DNA from: Frankiales bacterium
Lineage (GTDB): Bacteria > Actinomycetota > Actinomycetes > Mycobacteriales > SCTD01
Direction: 5' to 3'
NCBI GenBank assembly: GCA_025965495.1
Contig: JAOPWW010000068.1
Location: forward strand, 1-6,429
DNA length: 6,429 nt
Position numbers and translations under genes: made by a program
In this document: positions 1-5,521 of the stretch, one piece after another
Numbering within the stretch: position 1 is the stretch's first letter
Layout of the letters: each line of letters starts with the position of its first letter
The notes under the pieces: model-generated
Told to the model about the DNA's origin: nothing
What the model saw: the letters and a program-made list of their open reading frames with translations, nothing else
The model's database searches: none

Positions 1-1622
1 GTGGCCAGCGAGCGCTCGTCGAGGCGGATCTTGGCGAAGGTGAGGTCGTCGTCGTTGACCAGCACGAGGTCGGGCTGCTTCTGGCCGACCAGGGCGGGCA
101 CCTCGGTCTTGGCCCCCACGACGTCGAGCTCCTCGCGCCCGGTGCGGACCAGCGCGCCGTCGACGAGCTCGTACAGGCCGACGGCGACGCGGTGGCTGCG
201 CAGGGTCGGGTAGGCGTCGGGGGCCTCCTGCAGCAGGGAGAACGACGAGAAGGTGCCGTCGGCCGCGGTCTCGAACTGGGCGCGCAGGGTGTTGACGCCC
301 GCCGTCTCGAGCCACTCCGCGGAGAAGCTCGACAGGTCGCGGCCCGAGCTCGCCTCGAGCTCGCTGAGCAGGTCGGGCAGCTCGGTGTTGGCGTACTGGT
401 GCTTCACGAAGTAGGTGCGCAGGCCGGCGAGGAAGGCCTCCTGGCCGACCCACGCGACGAGCTGCTTGAGGACCGAGGCGCCCTTGGCGTAGGTGATGCC
501 GTCGAAGTTCGCGCGGACCGCCGCGATGTCGACCATGTCGGCCGCGATCGGGTGCGTGCTCGGGAGCTGGTCCTGGCGGTAGGCCCAGGTCTTCTCGGTG
601 TTGGCGAACGTCGTCCAGGCGCTCGTCCAGCGGGTCGCGCTCGCCTGGGCCAGCACGGACATGTAGGTCGCGAACGACTCGTTGAGCCAGAGGTCGTCCC
701 ACCAGCGCATGGTGACGAGGTCGCCGAACCACATGTGGGCCATCTCGTGCAGGACCGTCTCGGCGCGGCGCTCGTAGGCGGCGTCGGTCACCTTGCTGCG
801 GAAGACGTAGTCCTCGAGGAACGTGACCGCCCCGGCGTTCTCCATGGCACCGGCGTTGTACTCCGGGACGAAGAGCTGGTCGTACTTGCCGAAGGGGTAG
901 CGGAAGCCGAAGACCTCGTGGAAGAAGTCGAACCCCTGGCGGGTCACGAGGAACAGCTCGTCGGCGTCGAGGTGCTCGGCCAGCGACCGGCGGCAGAACA
1001 GGCCGAGGCGGATGCCGTCGTGCTCCTGGTGCACCGCGTGGTACGGGCCGGCGACCAGTGCGGTGATGTAGGTGGACAGCGGCTTGGTCTCGCTGAAGGT
1101 CCAGGTGCCCCCCTCCTGCGTGCCGCTGCCGCCGCTGACGCAGGTCCAGTCCTGCGGCGCGTGGACGACGAAGCGGAACACCGCCTTGAGGTCGGGCTGG
1201 TCGAAGCAGCCGTACATGCGGTGCGCGTCGAAGGTCTCGAACTGCGTGTAGAGGTAGACGCTGCCGTCCACCGGGTCGACGAACCGGTGCAGGCCCTCGC
1301 CGGTGCGCATGTACGCGCAGTCGGCCTCGACGACGAGCTCGTTGTCCGCCGCCAGGCCCGTCAGCGCCAGGCGGTTGCCGTCGAAGCCGTCCAGGTCGAC
1401 GTCGACGCCGTTGAGCACGGCCCGCCGCAGGGTGGGCGCGGTCAGGTCGAGGTGGGTCGAGGCGCCGGGCTCGCTGCAGGAGAAGCGCACGGTGCTGGTC
1501 GAGCGGAAGGTCTCGCCGGTGCTCTGGTCGCGCAGGTCGAGCTCGACGTCGTAGGACGCCACGCGCAGGAGCCGGGCACGGGCGCGGGCCTCGTCGCGGG
1601 AGAGGTTGTTCGAGGAGGTCAC
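1..1622 (-). CDS. pepN: Aminopeptidase N (M1 zinc metallopeptidase), N-terminal part, 3' end outside window
   Basis: This gene encodes a cytosolic zinc aminopeptidase that removes N-terminal residues from peptides late in protein turnover. The 540 visible residues begin with the beta-rich N-terminal domain (about 15-200), which has a QFE segment at 127-129 near where M1 enzymes hold the substrate N-terminus. The exopeptidase motif GAMEN is at 258-262. The zinc site HEMAH is at 292-296, with the third ligand Glu315 exactly 18 residues later in WLNESFATY. Tyr378, in GITYAKGAS, is the expected transition-state tyrosine. All catalytic residues are therefore present. Actinobacterial PepN is usually about 850 residues, so roughly the C-terminal third, mostly helical, lies beyond the left edge. 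The GTG start at 1622 fits the usual N-terminus. An ATG slightly upstream is out of frame. The gene is divergent from the Rv2466c-like oxidoreductase gene, as recalled for M. tuberculosis Rv2467/Rv2466c. Family and function are secure; the exact start is less so. Confidence 0.96.
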   Translation of the reverse strand, partial: MTSSNNLSRDEARARARLLRVASYDVELDLRDQSTGETFRSTSTVRFSCSEPGASTHLDLTAPTLRRAVLNGVDVDLDGFDGNRLALTGLAADNELVVEADCAYMRTGEGLHRFVDPVDGSVYLYTQFETFDAHRMYGCFDQPDLKAVFRFVVHAPQDWTCVSGGSGTQEGGTWTFSETKPLSTYITALVAGPYHAVHQEHDGIRLGLFCRRSLAEHLDADELFLVTRQGFDFFHEVFGFRYPFGKYDQLFVPEYNAGAMENAGAVTFLEDYVFRSKVTDAAYERRAETVLHEMAHMWFGDLVTMRWWDDLWLNESFATYMSVLAQASATRWTSAWTTFANTEKTWAYRQDQLPSTHPIAADMVDIAAVRANFDGITYAKGASVLKQLVAWVGQEAFLAGLRTYFVKHQYANTELPDLLSELEASSGRDLSSFSAEWLETAGVNTLRAQFETAADGTFSSFSLLQEAPDAYPTLRSHRVAVGLYELVDGALVRTGREELDVVGAKTEVPALVGQKQPDLVLVNDDDLTFAKIRLDERSLA

Positions 1623-1636
1623 ACCCCATCTTCCCA

Positions 1637-1662
1637 CGCTCGGCTCCCTCGGCGGCCGAGCG
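1637..1662. repeat. Inverted repeat in the pepN / oxidoreductase divergent spacer
   Basis: CGCTCGGC (1637-1644) and GCCGAGCG (1655-1662) are perfect 8-base complementary arms around a 10-base loop. The repeat lies 15 bases upstream of the pepN start and 59 bases upstream of the oxidoreductase start. It could be an operator for a dimeric regulator or a hairpin in the pepN leader. There is no T-tract, so it is not a typical intrinsic terminator. In DNA this GC-rich such arms can arise by chance. A second small hairpin, CCCCG/CGGGG with a 3-base loop, lies at 1696-1708. Confidence 0.4.
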
Positions 1663-1709
1663 AGCACGTCGTGACGGCGGCGCGGGTGTCGGGAGCCCCG
1701 CGGCGGGGG

Positions 1710-1715
1710 CAGACT
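1710..1715 (+). promoter_or_regulatory. Possible -10 element (CAGACT) for a leaderless oxidoreductase transcript
   Basis: CAGACT ends six bases before the ATG at 1722 and matches the actinobacterial -10 pattern TAnnnT except for the first base. That spacing would place the transcription start at or next to the A of the start codon. There is no good Shine-Dalgarno sequence at normal distance, since GGGGG at 1705-1709 is too far away, which fits a leaderless message. No convincing -35 box is visible. This is inference from position and pattern only. Confidence 0.3.
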
Positions 1716-1721
1716 GCGGGC

Positions 1722-2375
1722 ATGAGCAGCCCTGACACCGCCGACCAGCCCACCGCCCTCGACTTCTGGTTCGACCCGCTCTGCCCGTTCGCGTGGGTGA
1801 CCTCGCGCTGGGTGCTCGAGGTCGAGAAGGTCCGCAACGTCACGACCACCTGGAACGTCATGAGCCTCGCGGTGCTCAACGAGGGCCGGGACATGCCCGA
1901 GCAGTACCTCGAGATGATGAAGAAGGCGTGGGGTCCGGTCCGGGTCTGCATCGCTGCGCGCGAGCAGATGCTTGCTGAGGGCCGAGCCCCCGACCTCCTC
2001 CCGCTCTACACCGCCCTCGGCAACCGGCTCCACCCCGTGGACCCCGCCGACAAGGTCGAGCTCGACGACCCCGCCCTGCTGACCGGCGCCCTCGAGGAGG
2101 CCGGGCTCCCGGCCTCGCTCGCCGACGCCGCCACCGACACCTCCCTGGACGAGAAGCTCCGCGCCGAGCACCACCGCGGCATGGACCCCGTGGGCGAGGA
2201 CGTCGGCACCCCGGTCATCCACGTCGAGGGCGTCGCCTTCTTCGGTCCGGTCATGACCCGCATCCCGCGCGGCGAGGAGGCCGGCAAGGTCTGGGACGGC
2301 GCGCGCCTGCTGGCCGGCTTCCCGCAGTTCTTCGAGCTCAAGCGGACCCGCACGGAGGCGCCGCAGTTCGGCTGA
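1722..2375 (+). CDS. DsbA-family thioredoxin-fold oxidoreductase, Rv2466c-like (mycothiol-dependent reductase family)
   Basis: This 217-residue cytosolic protein closely resembles M. tuberculosis Rv2466c, a DsbA-like, mycothiol-dependent reductase known for activating nitro prodrugs and linked to oxidative stress. The thioredoxin strand DFWFDPLCPFAW (14-25) carries the nucleophile Cys21. It is followed by a helical insertion containing the family segments VMSLAVLNE and KKAWGPVRV. The cis-proline loop DVGTPVIHV precedes AFFGPVMTRIPRGEEAGK, and the protein ends ELKRTRTEAPQFG, almost as recalled for Rv2466c. The active site is C-P-F-A instead of C-P-W-C, so the second, resolving cysteine is missing and the enzyme would have to work by a monothiol mechanism with mycothiol. 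No signal peptide is present. The ATG at 1722 begins the family-typical N-terminus; the frame stays open far upstream, but only as antisense of pepN. The gene is divergent from pepN and ends 7 bases from the convergent DUF429 gene. Confidence 0.9.
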   Translation: MSSPDTADQPTALDFWFDPLCPFAWVTSRWVLEVEKVRNVTTTWNVMSLAVLNEGRDMPEQYLEMMKKAWGPVRVCIAAREQMLAEGRAPDLLPLYTALGNRLHPVDPADKVELDDPALLTGALEEAGLPASLADAATDTSLDEKLRAEHHRGMDPVGEDVGTPVIHVEGVAFFGPVMTRIPRGEEAGKVWDGARLLAGFPQFFELKRTRTEAPQFG

Positions 2376-2382
2376 GCCGCCG

Positions 2383-3057
2383 CTAGACCACGATCCGCAT
2401 CGGCAGGCCGGTCGGGTCGGTCTCGTCGCCGAGGACCTCCGCCGTGCCGGCGAGCCAGCGACGGGCCGACCAGGCAGCCGCGACGGCGTCGAGGCAGTCG
2501 TCGGGCTGGGCCCGGCCTAGCCGGGGCTCGGGCAGTGCGAGCCCCGGCAGCCAGGTCCGGAGCAGCTGCAGGCGGGCGTCGCGCCCCTCGACCCGGCGCT
2601 TCGGGGGGAGCGCGGCCCCGCCCATCCGGCGGAAGGACACCTCCGGGTGCACCTCCACGACGGGCGCCCCCGGGTCGGCCTGCAGCAGGGCGTCGACCTC
2701 CGCGACCTTGCCGAGGATGTGGAAGGTCTGGATGCTGACCCCGACCGAGCCGGCCGCCCGGGACAGCCGGGTCGCGTCGGCCTGCCTCGGCGCCTCGAGC
2801 ACGACGCGCGGCGGCACGAAGAACACCGAGGACCGCTGCGCCCCGAGGACCTCGCGGGCCTCCAGGTCCGCCCGCCGGCGCTGCGGCCCGGCGGGCAGCC
2901 CGATCGGCACGTCGACCCCGACGACGTCGGCCCCCAGGGCCAGCAGGTCGGCGAAGGAGCCGGCGTGCCAGGAGGCGACGTCGTCGGCGTCGTCGTCGTC
3001 CAGCAGCGCGCCGACCCACCCTCCGGGGCAGCCGTCGACGCCCAGCACCCGTGCCAC
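2383..3057 (-). CDS. DUF429 domain protein, predicted RNase H-fold nuclease
   Basis: The 224-residue product shows the whole DUF429 pattern: VLGVDGCPGGWVGA at 4-17, GVDVPIGLP at 47-55, an arginine-rich stretch at 60-75, VEVHPEVSFRRM at 134-145 and QPDDCLDAVAAAW at 184-196. Asp8, Asp49, Glu135/Glu139 and Asp186/Asp187/Asp190 are the acidic residues expected to bind metal in an RNase H-like fold. The family is annotated as a predicted nuclease, and I know of no proven substrate. A Shine-Dalgarno GAGGG (complement of 3065-3069) stands seven bases before the GTG at 3057, which fixes the start. The frame remains open for about 1.7 kb further upstream, but that stretch is antisense to rpiB and the glycosylase gene and has no family similarity. 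Residues 20-26 are DDDDADD, encoded by a GAC-rich run. The gene lies on the opposite strand inside an otherwise conserved block, so it is probably an insertion. Family assignment is good; function is open. Confidence 0.87.
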   Translation of the reverse strand: MARVLGVDGCPGGWVGALLDDDDADDVASWHAGSFADLLALGADVVGVDVPIGLPAGPQRRRADLEAREVLGAQRSSVFFVPPRVVLEAPRQADATRLSRAAGSVGVSIQTFHILGKVAEVDALLQADPGAPVVEVHPEVSFRRMGGAALPPKRRVEGRDARLQLLRTWLPGLALPEPRLGRAQPDDCLDAVAAAWSARRWLAGTAEVLGDETDPTGLPMRIVV

Positions 3058-3064
3058 GGGCGCA

Positions 3065-3069
3065 CCCTC
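3065..3069 (-). promoter_or_regulatory. Ribosome binding site of the DUF429 gene
   Basis: Read on the minus strand this is GAGGG, followed by seven bases and then the GTG start at 3057. It decides between this GTG and upstream codons in the same open frame. Its last base in plus coordinates (3069) overlaps the left arm of the inverted repeat at 3069-3095, so a protein bound there could also mask this site. Confidence 0.55.
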
Positions 3070-3095
3070 GCACGGCGGTCCGGGCGGTCCGTGCG
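3069..3095. promoter_or_regulatory. Operator-like element: inverted repeat enclosing a tandem 9-mer
   Basis: CGCACGG (3069-3075) and CCGTGCG (3089-3095) form perfect 7-base inverted arms around 13 bases. Two adjacent perfect copies of GGCGGTCCG (3074-3082 and 3083-3091) overlap the arms and fill the interior. The element takes up about half of the 51-base spacer between the divergent DUF429 and rpiB genes. It touches the ribosome binding site of the first and the GGGAG of the second. This is a plausible binding site for a regulator acting on both genes, or an RNA hairpin. No regulator gene lies in the window. Confidence 0.4.
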
Positions 3096-3102
3096 GGAGA
3101 CT
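3095..3102 (+). promoter_or_regulatory. rpiB start signals: GGGAG ribosome site overlapping a -10-like GAGACT
   Basis: GGGAG (3095-3099) lies nine bases before the rpiB ATG and could act as a Shine-Dalgarno sequence. GAGACT (3097-3102) overlaps it and ends exactly six bases before the ATG, the same AGACT-plus-six geometry seen before the oxidoreductase gene. The two readings are alternatives: a leadered message using GGGAG, or a leaderless one using GAGACT as the -10 element. The sequence alone does not decide. Confidence 0.35.
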
Positions 3103-3108
3103 GTCGGC

Positions 3109-3582
3109 ATGCGCGTGCACCTCGGCTCCGACCATGCCGGCCTCGACCTCAAGACCGCCCTCGCGGCCCGGCTCACCGAGCTCGGCCACGAGCCCGTCGA
3201 CCACGGTCCCCACGTGATGGACCCGCTCGACGACTACCCGCCGTTCGTCCTGCGGGCGGCGCAGGGGGTGGCGAGCGAGCCGGGCAGCCTCGGCGTCGTC
3301 ATCGGCGGCTCCGGCAACGGCGAGGCGATCGCCGCCAACAAGGTCGCCGGCGTCCGCTGCGCCCTCGCGTGGAGCACCGAGACCGCGAGCCTGGGCCGCC
3401 AGCACAACGACGCGAACGTCGTCGCCGTGGGGGCGCGGATGCACGACGAGGCCACTGCCGTCGGCCTGGTCGAGACCTTCCTGGCCACGCCGTACTCCGG
3501 CGAGGAGCGCCACACCCGGCGGATCGACATGCTGACCGCGTTCGAGACCGACGGCACGCTGCCCGCCCTGCCGCAGCAGTAG
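3109..3582 (+). CDS. rpiB: Ribose-5-phosphate isomerase B
   Basis: RpiB interconverts ribose 5-phosphate and ribulose 5-phosphate in the non-oxidative pentose phosphate pathway, in the cytosol. The 157 residues match the RpiB/LacAB fold throughout. GSDHAG (6-11) supplies phosphate and ring-binding Asp8 and His9. GGSGNGEAIAANK at 66-78 carries Ser68 and Glu72; in the mycobacterial enzyme a glutamate in this place is the catalytic base, where E. coli RpiB uses a cysteine. His99 and Asn100 (QHND), Arg110 (GARMH) and the arginines of HTRRID (135-140) complete the usual site. Length is normal for the actinobacterial type. The ATG at 3109 gives the conserved MRVHLGSDHAG N-terminus. The glycosylase gene starts nine bases after the stop, so the two are very likely co-transcribed, as in the mycobacterial block recalled as Rv2465c-Rv2464c. 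The ORF is open upstream of the ATG, but that part is antisense to DUF429. Confidence 0.95.
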   Translation: MRVHLGSDHAGLDLKTALAARLTELGHEPVDHGPHVMDPLDDYPPFVLRAAQGVASEPGSLGVVIGGSGNGEAIAANKVAGVRCALAWSTETASLGRQHNDANVVAVGARMHDEATAVGLVETFLATPYSGEERHTRRIDMLTAFETDGTLPALPQQ

Positions 3583-3591
3583 GGCGCGCGC

Positions 3592-4398
3592 ATGCCCGAG
3601 GGCCACACGATCCACCGGCTCGCCCGCGACCACCGTCCGGTGCTCGTCGGGCAGCAGGTGTCGATGGCCAGCCCGCAGGGCCGGTTCGCGACGGGCGCCG
3701 AGCTGCTCACCGGACGTCGGGTCGAGCGGATCGAGGCCTACGGCAAGCACCTGTTCTACGGGTTCGAGGGCGAGCAGCTCCTGCACGTCCACCTCGGGCT
3801 GTACGGGAAGTTCGCCCGCGGCGAGGGCCCGCCGCCGGAGCCCAAGGGGGCGCTCCGGCTGCGGATGGTCGCGGGCGACACGTGGCTCGACCTGCGCGGT
3901 CCCACCGCGTGCGAGGTCATGGCGCCGCACGAGCGGGACGCCGTCTTCGCGCGTCTCGGCCCCGACCCGCTGCGCAAGGACGCCGACCCGGAGAAGGCCT
4001 GGGCCCGCCTGTCGCGCACCCGGCGCACGATCGGCGAGCTGCTCATGGACCAGTCGGTGCTGGCCGGCATCGGCAACGTCTACCGGGCCGAGGTGCTCTA
4101 CCGGGCCGGGCTGTCGCCGTTCCGGGAGGGGCGCGACGTCCCGCGGCGGCTGTGGGACGAGATGTGGCCCGACCTGCGGTCGCTGCTGCAGGCGGGCGTG
4201 CGCGCGGGGCGGATCGTCACGACCGAGCGGGAGGACCGGGTCCGCCGCACCGGCACCGCCAAGCGGGAGGACGCGCACTACGTCTACCGCCGCCAGGGCC
4301 TGCCGTGCCGCCGCTGCGGGACGGAGGTCCTCACCCAGGTCATGGCCGGGCGCAACCTGTTCTGGTGCCCCGTGTGCCAGCCCGCCGTACCGGTCTGA
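3592..4398 (+). CDS. nei: Fpg/Nei family DNA glycosylase (endonuclease VIII, Nei1 type)
   Basis: This 268-residue base-excision repair enzyme removes oxidised bases and cuts the resulting abasic site. After loss of Met1, Pro2 becomes the Schiff-base nucleophile and Glu3 the acid (PEGHT). Lys52, in YGKHLF, is the conserved DNA-contacting lysine. SPQGRFA and HVHLGLYGKF follow in the N-terminal beta-sandwich, and LDLRGPTACEVM lies at 99-110. The helix-two-turn-helix segment MDQSVLAGIGNVYRAEVLYR is at 152-171, with Asn162. The zinc finger uses Cys239, Cys242, Cys259 and Cys262, with Arg254 on the hairpin. The pattern resembles M. tuberculosis Nei1 (Rv2464c) more than Fpg/MutM, which begins MPELPE. 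The ATG at 3592 is fixed by the need for Pro2. The gene follows rpiB by nine bases without a strong ribosome site of its own, so translation is probably coupled. Substrate preference (oxidised pyrimidines) is inferred from the family. Confidence 0.94.
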   Translation: MPEGHTIHRLARDHRPVLVGQQVSMASPQGRFATGAELLTGRRVERIEAYGKHLFYGFEGEQLLHVHLGLYGKFARGEGPPPEPKGALRLRMVAGDTWLDLRGPTACEVMAPHERDAVFARLGPDPLRKDADPEKAWARLSRTRRTIGELLMDQSVLAGIGNVYRAEVLYRAGLSPFREGRDVPRRLWDEMWPDLRSLLQAGVRAGRIVTTEREDRVRRTGTAKREDAHYVYRRQGLPCRRCGTEVLTQVMAGRNLFWCPVCQPAVPV

Positions 4399-4405
4399 AC
4401 GGCGG

Positions 4406-4411
4406 TAGCCT
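4406..4411 (+). promoter_or_regulatory. Possible -10 element (TAGCCT) before the phosphatase gene
   Basis: TAGCCT fits TAnnnT and ends nine bases before the ATG at 4421, inside the 22-base gap after the glycosylase gene. It also contains the in-frame TAG that makes this ATG the first usable start. There is no clear Shine-Dalgarno sequence and no -35 box. It could give the phosphatase gene its own very short-leader transcript, or it may be a chance match within an rpiB-nei-phosphatase operon. Confidence 0.22.
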
Positions 4412-4420
4412 CGCGCGGCC

Positions 4421-5521
4421 ATGGTCCGGACAGCGCAGCAACCCACTGCCCGGTCCCTGCTGCAGGGCCTCGTCGCCCGAGTCCGCCGCGAGCCGCTCAG
4501 CGAGCGTGCCCACCGCTCCCTGCTGGTCGCGGCGTCGCTCGTGGGCCTGCTGGGGACGCTGTGCTGGGGACCGCCCGTGGTGCCGGCGGGGGTCCAGGTC
4601 CTGCCGCTGCTGGTCGGCGGGCTGCTGCTCGGGCCCGCCGGCATGCGCGTGCTGCTCGTCGTGGTCGGCGGCGGGCTGCTCCTGACGGTCCTGGACGAGT
4701 CGCTCGAGGACGTGCGGGCCGGCACCCTGGTGATCGTGGCCGTGACCGGCCTGCTGACCTACCAGTTCACGCGCAGCCGCGAGCAGACCGGGCTGGTCGG
4801 CCTCAGCGGGGACTCGGTGCTCTCCGAGCTGCGACGACGCCTGTCGCAGCAGGGCGAGGTGCCGCGCCTGCCCCGCGGCTGGGGCGCCGAGGCGCGGATC
4901 AGCCCCGCGGACGGCGGTCCCTTCTCGGGCGACTTCGTCGTCAGCGCCGTCACGGGCGAGGGCACCCGGCTCGAGGTCGCGCTCGTCGACGTCTCCGGCA
5001 AGGGCGTCGCGGCCGGCACCCGGTCGCTGCTGCTGTCCGGCGCCATGGGAGGCCTGCTCGGCTCGCGCACGCCCCGGGAGCTGCTGCCGTCGGCGAACGC
5101 CTACCTGCACCGCCAGGCCTGGGACGAGGGGTTCGCGACGGCCGCCCACCTGGTGCTCGACCTCGTCACCGGCGACTTCCTGCTCGAGTCGGCCGGCCAC
5201 CCGCCGATGGCGCACTTCGACGCCGGCAGCGGCCGCTGGTCGCTGGTGGAGGCCGGCGGACCCGCGCTCGGGCTGCTCGAGGACGTCGTCTACGACGGCG
5301 TGCGCGGCCGGCTCGACCACGGCGACGCCGTCCTGCTCTACACCGACGGCCTCGTCGAGGTGCCCGGTCGCGACCTCGAGCTGGGCATCGACAAGCTGCT
5401 CGGCGAGGCCGAGCGCCTCGTCCCGCGCGGCTTCCCCGGCGGCTGCGACCTGCTCCTGGACCGGGTCGCGGCCGGCGAGGGCGACGACCGCGGCGTGGTC
5501 ATGGTGTGGCGGGAGCGGTGA
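4421..5521 (+). CDS. Membrane-anchored PP2C-type serine/threonine phosphatase (SpoIIE/RsbU family)
   Basis: The 366-residue protein has a basic N-terminus and four likely membrane helices at about 33-50, 55-72, 74-91 and 100-116, which put the C-terminal domain in the cytoplasm. The catalytic domain (about 150-365) has the SpoIIE/RsbU metal-binding pattern: SGDF with Asp171, VDVSGKG with Asp190, AGHPPM at 258-263, GPALGLL, LLYTDGLVE with Asp309, and terminal DDRGVVMV with Asp355/Asp356. All expected metal-binding aspartates are present, so it should be active. Relatives dephosphorylate serine or threonine on anti-anti-sigma factors in partner-switching cascades, but no anti-sigma or STAS gene is in the window. 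No PAS, GAF or HAMP domain is visible, so any signal would enter through the membrane part. The ATG at 4421 is the first start after an in-frame TAG. The gene lies 22 bases after the glycosylase gene and may share its transcript. Its last 23 bases overlap aat on the other strand. Confidence 0.9.
   Translation: MVRTAQQPTARSLLQGLVARVRREPLSERAHRSLLVAASLVGLLGTLCWGPPVVPAGVQVLPLLVGGLLLGPAGMRVLLVVVGGGLLLTVLDESLEDVRAGTLVIVAVTGLLTYQFTRSREQTGLVGLSGDSVLSELRRRLSQQGEVPRLPRGWGAEARISPADGGPFSGDFVVSAVTGEGTRLEVALVDVSGKGVAAGTRSLLLSGAMGGLLGSRTPRELLPSANAYLHRQAWDEGFATAAHLVLDLVTGDFLLESAGHPPMAHFDAGSGRWSLVEAGGPALGLLEDVVYDGVRGRLDHGDAVLLYTDGLVEVPGRDLELGIDKLLGEAERLVPRGFPGGCDLLLDRVAAGEGDDRGVVMVWRER

Noticed and set aside
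1696..1708. CCCCG/CGGGG hairpin as a possible terminator or riboswitch element.
   Set aside because: It has five base pairs with a three-base loop and no T-tract, and lies upstream of both divergent genes. In such GC-rich DNA it is easily a chance match.
192..2375. A 727-codon plus-strand frame running through the pepN region into the oxidoreductase gene, which would look like a large fusion protein.
   Set aside because: The first 510 codons are antisense to pepN, whose minus-strand reading has every M1 catalytic motif. The extra protein is low-complexity (Val, Glu, Arg, Ala rich) with no family similarity, as expected for antisense frames in GC-rich DNA. Only the part from 1722 is real.
3592..4398. 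Naming the glycosylase mutM (Fpg, 8-oxoguanine specific).
   Set aside because: The N-terminus is PEGHT rather than PELPE, and the segments SPQGRFA, HVHLGLYG and LDLRGPT match the Nei1 type.
3051..4685. A 544-codon plus-strand frame overlapping rpiB and the glycosylase gene in another phase.
   Set aside because: Its translation is rich in Arg, Ala, Gly and Pro, with no recognisable domain, and it conflicts with two certain genes read in a different frame on the same strand.
2383..4725. A 780-codon minus-strand frame that would extend DUF429 far upstream across rpiB and the glycosylase gene.
   Set aside because: Only the last 224 codons resemble DUF429. The upstream part is antisense to two well supported genes, and GAGGG before the GTG at 3057 marks the true start.
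4340..5320. A 326-codon minus-strand frame opposite the phosphatase gene.
   Set aside because: It is the antisense of a gene with all SpoIIE-type motifs, and its own translation is low-complexity and matches no known family.
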